A stretch of DNA of 64,000 nt from Pseudomonas chlororaphis subsp. piscium (lineage in GTDB: Bacteria; Pseudomonadota; Gammaproteobacteria; Pseudomonadales; Pseudomonadaceae): contig NZ_CP027707.1 in the NCBI RefSeq assembly GCF_003850345.1, forward strand, positions 4,340,001 through 4,404,000. The letters run 5' to 3'. The notes under the pieces were generated by a model that was not told the DNA's origin, did not search any database, and saw nothing but the letters and a program-made list of their open reading frames with translations. Of the stretch, positions 59,609-64,000 are shown one piece after another (position 1 is the first letter of the stretch; each line of letters starts with the position of its first letter). The position numbers were made by a program, and so were the translations under genes.

Positions 59609-60718
59609 ATGAAGCCAGTCGCACCCCGTCGGATCAAGTTTCGCCATCTGCTGCTGGTCGTGATCATCGCCATCGGCGCCTTTCTGCTGCTGATGCCGAC
59701 CAAGGTCCAGCCATTGGCCTGGACCCCGCCGGCGGCGCCTTCGCTGAAGAGCGGCCTGTACGCCGAGAACCAGAAGCTCAAGGGCGTGCAGGCGGTGGGT
59801 GCGCTGGATATCGACGGGCCGGAAGCCCTGCTGCTGGAAGACGGCTCGCTGATCAGCGGCCTGCATGACGGGCGGGTGATCCGCACCGCCCTGGACGGCA
59901 GCACCCTGCAGGTACTGGCCAATACCGGCGGGCGCCCCCTGGGCCTGGCCCGCCATCCGGATGGCCGGCTGATCATCGCCGACGCGGTCAAGGGCCTGCT
60001 CGCGCTGGACGCCAAAGGCCAGTTGAGCACCCTCAGCACTTCCGCCAACGGCCTGCCCTTCGGCTTTACCGACGACGTGGCAGTGGACGCCGCCGGGCGT
60101 TATGCCTACTTCAGCGACGCCACCAGCCGCTGGGGCTACGGCCAGGATGGCGAGGCGGTGATCGAACACGGCGGCGACGGGCGCCTGCTGCGTTATGACT
60201 TCCAGACCGGCCAGACCGAACAATTGCTGGATGGCCTGGAGTTCGCCAACGGTATCGCCCTCGGGCCCCAGGAAGCCTATGTGCTGGTCAACGAAACCGG
60301 CGCCTACCGGATCAGCCGCTACTGGCTCAGCGGCGCCAAGGCCGGCACCCGCGACCTGTTCATCGACAACCTGCCGGGGTTGCCGGACAACCTCAGTTTC
60401 AACGGCCAGGGACGTTTCTGGGTGGCGCTCTACGCCCCGCGCAACGTCCTGCTCGACGGCACCGCGCCCTACCCCCTGGTGCGCAAGATGATCGTCCGCG
60501 CCATGACCCTGCTGCCCAAGCCGGTGGAAAAACGCGGCTTCGTCCTGGGCCTGGATACCCAGGGCCAGGTCATTGCCAACCTGCAGGACGCCAGCGCCGG
60601 CAACTACGCGCCCATCACCACGGTGCGCGAATACGGCGACGCCCTGTACTTCGGCTCGCTCAAGGCCACGCATATGGCGCGCCTGCCGCTGAGCGTCGCC
60701 CTGGCGAAGGCGCCTTGA
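59609..60718 (+). CDS. SMP-30/strictosidine synthase-like beta-propeller protein
   Basis: 369 residues. A membrane anchor or signal (about 10-30, FRHLLLVVIIAIGAFLLLMP) precedes a six-bladed propeller with the strictosidine-synthase/APMAP pattern: GPEALLLEDGSLISGLHDGRV, GRPLGLARHPDGRLIIADA and GFTDDVAVDAAGRYAYFSDATSRWG. These enzymes hydrolyse lactones or cyclic esters with a metal in the central channel. It likely forms a unit with the upstream hydroxylase fusion, suggesting modification of a lipid or lactone at the membrane. The start at 59609 follows AGGAGCCGCC. Confidence 0.85.
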   Translation: MKPVAPRRIKFRHLLLVVIIAIGAFLLLMPTKVQPLAWTPPAAPSLKSGLYAENQKLKGVQAVGALDIDGPEALLLEDGSLISGLHDGRVIRTALDGSTLQVLANTGGRPLGLARHPDGRLIIADAVKGLLALDAKGQLSTLSTSANGLPFGFTDDVAVDAAGRYAYFSDATSRWGYGQDGEAVIEHGGDGRLLRYDFQTGQTEQLLDGLEFANGIALGPQEAYVLVNETGAYRISRYWLSGAKAGTRDLFIDNLPGLPDNLSFNGQGRFWVALYAPRNVLLDGTAPYPLVRKMIVRAMTLLPKPVEKRGFVLGLDTQGQVIANLQDASAGNYAPITTVREYGDALYFGSLKATHMARLPLSVALAKAP

Positions 60719-60720
60719 TG

Positions 60721-60766
60721 CGGTAGCGACCTGGATCCGGGCGAATCGGGTCCTGAGCCGCTACCG
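60721..60766. repeat. large imperfect palindrome after the SMP-30-like gene
   Basis: CGGTAGCG (60721-60728) and CGCTACCG (60759-60766) form the outer stem; GGATCCG and CGGGTCC form an inner stem with one wobble. It starts 3 bases after the stop codon. It lacks a T tail. Possible mRNA-stabilising or REP-like element. Confidence 0.45.
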
Positions 60767-60907
60767 GACACCGCCATGGCCGCCAGAGGTGGAGGCCTAT
60801 TGATTCTGATCTAAGCTCTCCCGCGCGGCGCCGTCAGGCGCCCCCACCATGGAACGACAAACAATCGAATCCGATTGATTCCCATCACATTGAGAGTGGA
60901 TCCACCC

Positions 60908-61045
60908 ATGAAAATCAAAATCCTCCTGGCTTCCCTGCTGCTCACTTCATCCCTGTCGGCGCTGGCCGCGTGCCCGGTGTTCGGACCGTCCGAGGATCCC
61001 TGCGCAGGCCCGGTATTCGGCCCGAGCACCTGCGAGTGCCCTTGA
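60908..61045 (+). CDS. 45-residue Cys-rich micro-lipoprotein
   Basis: A 45-codon frame from the ATG at 60908 to TGA at 61045. Residues 1-21 form a textbook signal (KIKILLASLLLTSSLSALA) ending in a lipobox LAAC with Cys22. The mature part is only 24 residues, contains PVFGPS twice (23-28 and 35-40), and has Cys at 22, 32, 42 and 44. I recognise no family. It could be a small outer-membrane or secreted structural peptide. GAGTGGATCC upstream is a weak ribosome-binding site. The repeated motif and precise lipobox argue against chance. Confidence 0.6.
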   Translation: MKIKILLASLLLTSSLSALAACPVFGPSEDPCAGPVFGPSTCECP

Positions 61046-61220
61046 GGCAGGCAAGCGCTGAAACAGGCGCGCCCGCTCCTGGGCGCGTCTCGCCAAGCGT
61101 GCGGGTGGAGACAGGGGAATAAATACGCAACCAGCAGGAAGAGCAGCGATGCTCTTGATTGCATAGAACCTGGCGAGACGCCCGAAACCTCGGGACATCT
61201 CGCTCAGGACAGGGTCGGGG

Positions 61221-61454
61221 TCAGAAGCGGGCAGTCAGCTTCTCGGAAATTTCATCCTTGATCAGCAGCCGCTTTTCCTTGAGTCGTTTCAACTCCTCGT
61301 CAGCGGCCGCCGCGGCCTCCGCTTTGAGCACCTGATCATCAATGGTGGAGTATTTATCGAACAAGGCATTCAAGTGCGGGTCATTGGCCCGACGCTGTTG
61401 AATGTCTTCTTTGCTGTAGCTCAGGTCCTGATACAGGTCATGGGGCACCGGCAT
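61221..61454 (-). CDS. DUF465 (YdcH-like) small coiled-coil protein
   Basis: 77 residues from the ATG at 61454. The sequence PHLNALFDKYSTIDDQVLKAEAAAAADEELKRLKEKRLLIKDEI is a helical hairpin typical of DUF465/YdcH proteins, whose function is unknown. GGAGGTG precedes the start at good spacing. It is convergent with the micro-lipoprotein. Confidence 0.85.
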   Translation of the reverse strand: MPVPHDLYQDLSYSKEDIQQRRANDPHLNALFDKYSTIDDQVLKAEAAAAADEELKRLKEKRLLIKDEISEKLTARF

Positions 61455-61655
61455 GAAACACCTCCGTTTGTTGATCGGTAGCAAGCGCACTTACAGGCGC
61501 TCGCCAGTTACCAGAATGACCTCCACCACCGCTGTCTGTCGACCGCCAATCAGACCACAGCGCTAACCGTTCGTCGCCTTCAACGGCATTTCCTGCGACC
61601 CATCGCCTGCCCCCAAAACCCGCCATGACCGAAGGCCCGCTGAGGGTGCCGCGAT

Positions 61656-64000
61656 TCACCCCAGGGCCTGGGCCAGAAACGGCGCGGTGCGGCTCTTGCG
61701 GTGCCTGGCCACCTGCTGCGGAGTCCCGCTGACCACCACTTTGCCGCCCTGGTCGCCGGCGCCCGGGCCGATATCGATCACCCAGTCGGCCTGGGCCACC
61801 ACGCGCATTTCATGCTCGACCACCACCACGCTGTGGCCGGCCCGCACCAGGTTGTCCAGTTGTTCCAGCAGGCGATCGACATCCCGCGGATGCAGGCCGG
61901 TGGTCGGCTCGTCCAGCACATACAGGGTGGCGCCGCGGGGGTTGCGCTGCAGTTCGGTGGCCAGCTTGATCCGCTGTGCTTCGCCGCCGGACAGCTCGGT
62001 GGCCGGCTGGCCGAGGCGCAGGTAACCCAGGCCGATGTCGCGCAAGACTTCCAGGGAACGGCGAATGCTCGCTTGCTCGGCGAACACCTCGACCGCCTCC
62101 TGCACCGTCAATTGCAGGACCTGGGCGATGTTCAGATCTTGCCACTTGATGGCCAGGGTCTGCGGGTTGTAACGCGCGCCATGGCAGGTCGGGCACGGCG
62201 CATAGACGCTGGGCATGAACAGCAACTCGACGCTGACAAAACCTTCGCCTTCGCAGGCCGGGCAGCGGCCCTTGGCGACGTTGAAGGAGAACTGCCCGGC
62301 GTCGTAGCCCAGGGCTCGCGCCTCGGGGGTGGCAGCGAACAGCTTGCGCACGTGGTCGAACAGCCCGGTGTAGGTCGCCAGGTTCGAGCGCGGGGTGCGG
62401 CCGATGGGTTTCTGGTCCACCTGCACCAGGCGCTTGATCCGCTCCAGCCCGGCGGTGACTTCGCCGCTGCTGGCCTGCGGGGCCTCGTCTTCCAGGTTCA
62501 GCTCTTCCGGCTCTTCGTTGCTCTGCGGCCGTCCGAGGTGCGCGCCCACCAGCTCCAGCAACGCCTGGCTGACCAGGCTCGACTTGCCGGAACCCGACAC
62601 CCCGGTCACCGCGGTGAAGCAGCCGAGGGGGAATTCGGCACTCAGGTCATTCAGGTTGTTGCGGCTGATGCCTTCCAGGCGCAGCCAGCCCTGGGCCTGG
62701 CGCGCGGTGCGGCGGGCCGGCGCCTGCTCGGCGAACAGGTAGGCGCGGGTCTGCGACTCCGCGACATGGGCCAGCCCCGCCGGCGGACCGCTGTACAGCA
62801 CCTGACCGCCCTGCTCGCCCGCCGCCGGGCCGACGTCGATCAGCCAGTCGGCGCGGCGCATGGTCTGCAGGTCGTGCTCGACCACGAACAGCGAATTGCC
62901 CGAAGCCTTGAGCTGCTGCAAAGCCTCGAACAACGCCTCGGCGTCCGCCGGATGCAAGCCCGCCGAGGGCTCGTCGAGCACGTAGATCACCCCGAACAAC
63001 TGCGAACCCAGCTGGGTCGCCAGGCGCAGGCGCTGCAACTCGCCGGACGACAGGGTCGGCGTACTGCGCTCCAGGGCCAGGTAACCCAGGCCCAGGCCGG
63101 TCAGGGTGCTGACCCGCTCCAGCAGGTCCTGGGCGATGCGTTGCGCGGCCAGGCGCTTTTCCAGGGACAGGTTCGGCGTGTGCCGCACATCCGGCCCTCC
63201 GACATGCCCCGGCGCGCCCTGGGCGATCCGCTGCTTGCGCGCGGCCTGGGTCTGTTCGTGGCTCCAGACCTCGCCGGCCTCCTCGGCCTGTTCCAGGTAA
63301 GCCTGGGCGGCCACCGGTTTCAGCACTTCGGCCAGTTGCAACAGGGGCATCTGCGACAGCTCGCCGATGTCGAGGCCGGCGAAGGTCACCGACAGCGCCT
63401 CGCGCTTCAGGCGCTTGCCCTCGCACAGCGGGCACGGGCTGCCGAGCATGAACTGCGACACGCGCTTTTTCATCAGCGCGCTTTGCGAATGGGTGAAGGT
63501 GTGCAGCACATAACGCCGGGCCCCGCTGAAGGTGCCCATGTAGCTCGGCTCCTGCTTGCGCTTGAGGGCCTCGCGGGTCTGCTCCGGGGTCAGCCCGGCG
63601 TACACCGGCACGGTGGGGGTTTCTTCGGTGAACAGGATCCAGTCGCGCTGTTCTTTAGGCAGGTCGCGCCAGGGAATATCGACGTCGTAGCCCAGGGTCA
63701 CGAGGATGTCGCGCTGGTTCTGCCCCTGCCAGGCCAGGGGCCAGGACGCCACCGCGCGCTGGCGGATGGTCAGCGAAGGGTCCGGGACCATGGACGCCTC
63801 GCTGACCTCGTAGACCCGGCCCAGGCCATGGCAGTTGGGACAGGCACCTTGCGGGGTGTTGGGCGAGAAGTCTTCGGCGTAGAGCATCGGCTGCCCCGGC
63901 GGGTAGCTGCCGGCCCGGGAATAGAGCATGCGGATCAGGCTGGACAAGGTGGTGACGCTGCCCACCGAAGAGCGGGTGCTCGGCGTGCCACGCTGCTGTT
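61656..64000 (-). CDS. UvrA-family ATPase (UvrA2-like), partial, N-terminus outside window
   Basis: At least 780 residues; the frame runs on past base 64000. Zinc motifs: CPNCHGLG, CPLCEGKRL and CPACEGEGF followed by CPTCHGARY. ATPase elements: signature LSSGELQRLRLATQLG with LDEPSAGLHPAD, and ELSGGEAQRIKLATEL with LDEPTTGLHPRD; Walker A GVSGSGKSSLVSQALLEL for the second site. The first signature is LSSGE, whereas housekeeping UvrA has LSGGE, and overall length and spacing look like the shorter UvrA2 group linked to drug or stress tolerance. It may aid DNA repair or protection rather than the main UvrABC pathway. Confidence 0.85.
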   Translation of the reverse strand, partial: QQRGTPSTRSSVGSVTTLSSLIRMLYSRAGSYPPGQPMLYAEDFSPNTPQGACPNCHGLGRVYEVSEASMVPDPSLTIRQRAVASWPLAWQGQNQRDILVTLGYDVDIPWRDLPKEQRDWILFTEETPTVPVYAGLTPEQTREALKRKQEPSYMGTFSGARRYVLHTFTHSQSALMKKRVSQFMLGSPCPLCEGKRLKREALSVTFAGLDIGELSQMPLLQLAEVLKPVAAQAYLEQAEEAGEVWSHEQTQAARKQRIAQGAPGHVGGPDVRHTPNLSLEKRLAAQRIAQDLLERVSTLTGLGLGYLALERSTPTLSSGELQRLRLATQLGSQLFGVIYVLDEPSAGLHPADAEALFEALQQLKASGNSLFVVEHDLQTMRRADWLIDVGPAAGEQGGQVLYSGPPAGLAHVAESQTRAYLFAEQAPARRTARQAQGWLRLEGISRNNLNDLSAEFPLGCFTAVTGVSGSGKSSLVSQALLELVGAHLGRPQSNEEPEELNLEDEAPQASSGEVTAGLERIKRLVQVDQKPIGRTPRSNLATYTGLFDHVRKLFAATPEARALGYDAGQFSFNVAKGRCPACEGEGFVSVELLFMPSVYAPCPTCHGARYNPQTLAIKWQDLNIAQVLQLTVQEAVEVFAEQASIRRSLEVLRDIGLGYLRLGQPATELSGGEAQRIKLATELQRNPRGATLYVLDEPTTGLHPRDVDRLLEQLDNLVRAGHSVVVVEHEMRVVAQADWVIDIGPGAGDQGGKVVVSGTPQQVARHRKSRTAPFLAQALG

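Overview
The window is a chromosomal segment of a Pseudomonas, most likely of the P. fluorescens group. The evidence is the high GC content with strong third-position GC bias, the protein repertoire (CobN/CbtA-type B12 genes, Cti beside MetH, NfuA, SohB, CysI-like reductase plus DUF934 partner), and repeated REP palindromes of the TGTAGGAGCGAAGCTTGCTCGCGA type. There is no rRNA, tRNA, CRISPR array, prophage or insertion sequence. Genes run off both ends: an MFS transporter at the left and a UvrA paralogue at the right.

Left part (1-4.4 kb): MFS tail, an AT-rich patch, a Wzz-like chain-length regulator, and a divergent MerR regulator / Old Yellow Enzyme pair with a MerR-type long-spacer promoter. 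B12 block (4.4-14 kb): on the minus strand cobW-cobN-chlI/chlD, on the plus strand cbtB-cbtA-cobE-cobM, with two back-to-back cobalamin riboswitches between them. chlI and chlD look like one gene decoded by programmed -1 frameshifting: slippery A AAA AAG, a stop two codons later, and a perfect 13-bp stem-loop. Housekeeping stretch (14-27.7 kb): nfuA, cti, B12-dependent metH, DUF2970, a periplasmic binding protein, a siroheme sulfite/nitrite reductase with its DUF934 partner, sohB, a histidine phosphatase and an SCP2 protein.

Import block (27.7-43 kb): a YejABEF-like peptide ABC importer, two TonB-dependent receptors with N-terminal signalling (STN) domains, a FecR-like anti-sigma regulator and an ECF sigma factor, all on the minus strand, with a divergent HoxX-like gene beyond. 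The importer operon and both receptors share an upstream element, CTATAAAAA-N11-TTGC(A/T)CAT-like, with identical spacing. This suggests that they form one co-regulated, envelope-spanning uptake system. The substrate cannot be read from sequence.

Right part (43-64 kb): a GNAT acetyltransferase, a GH63-like glucosidase, small exported proteins, DUF488, and a FadR-type regulator followed by a complete branched-chain-type ABC transporter with an N-carbamoyl amino acid hydrolase and an amidase (probable ureide or carbamoyl-amide use). Then come a DsbA paralogue, a LysR regulator divergent from a fatty-acid-hydroxylase/SRPBCC fusion and an SMP-30-like propeller protein, a 45-residue Cys-rich micro-lipoprotein, a DUF465 protein, and the uvrA paralogue.
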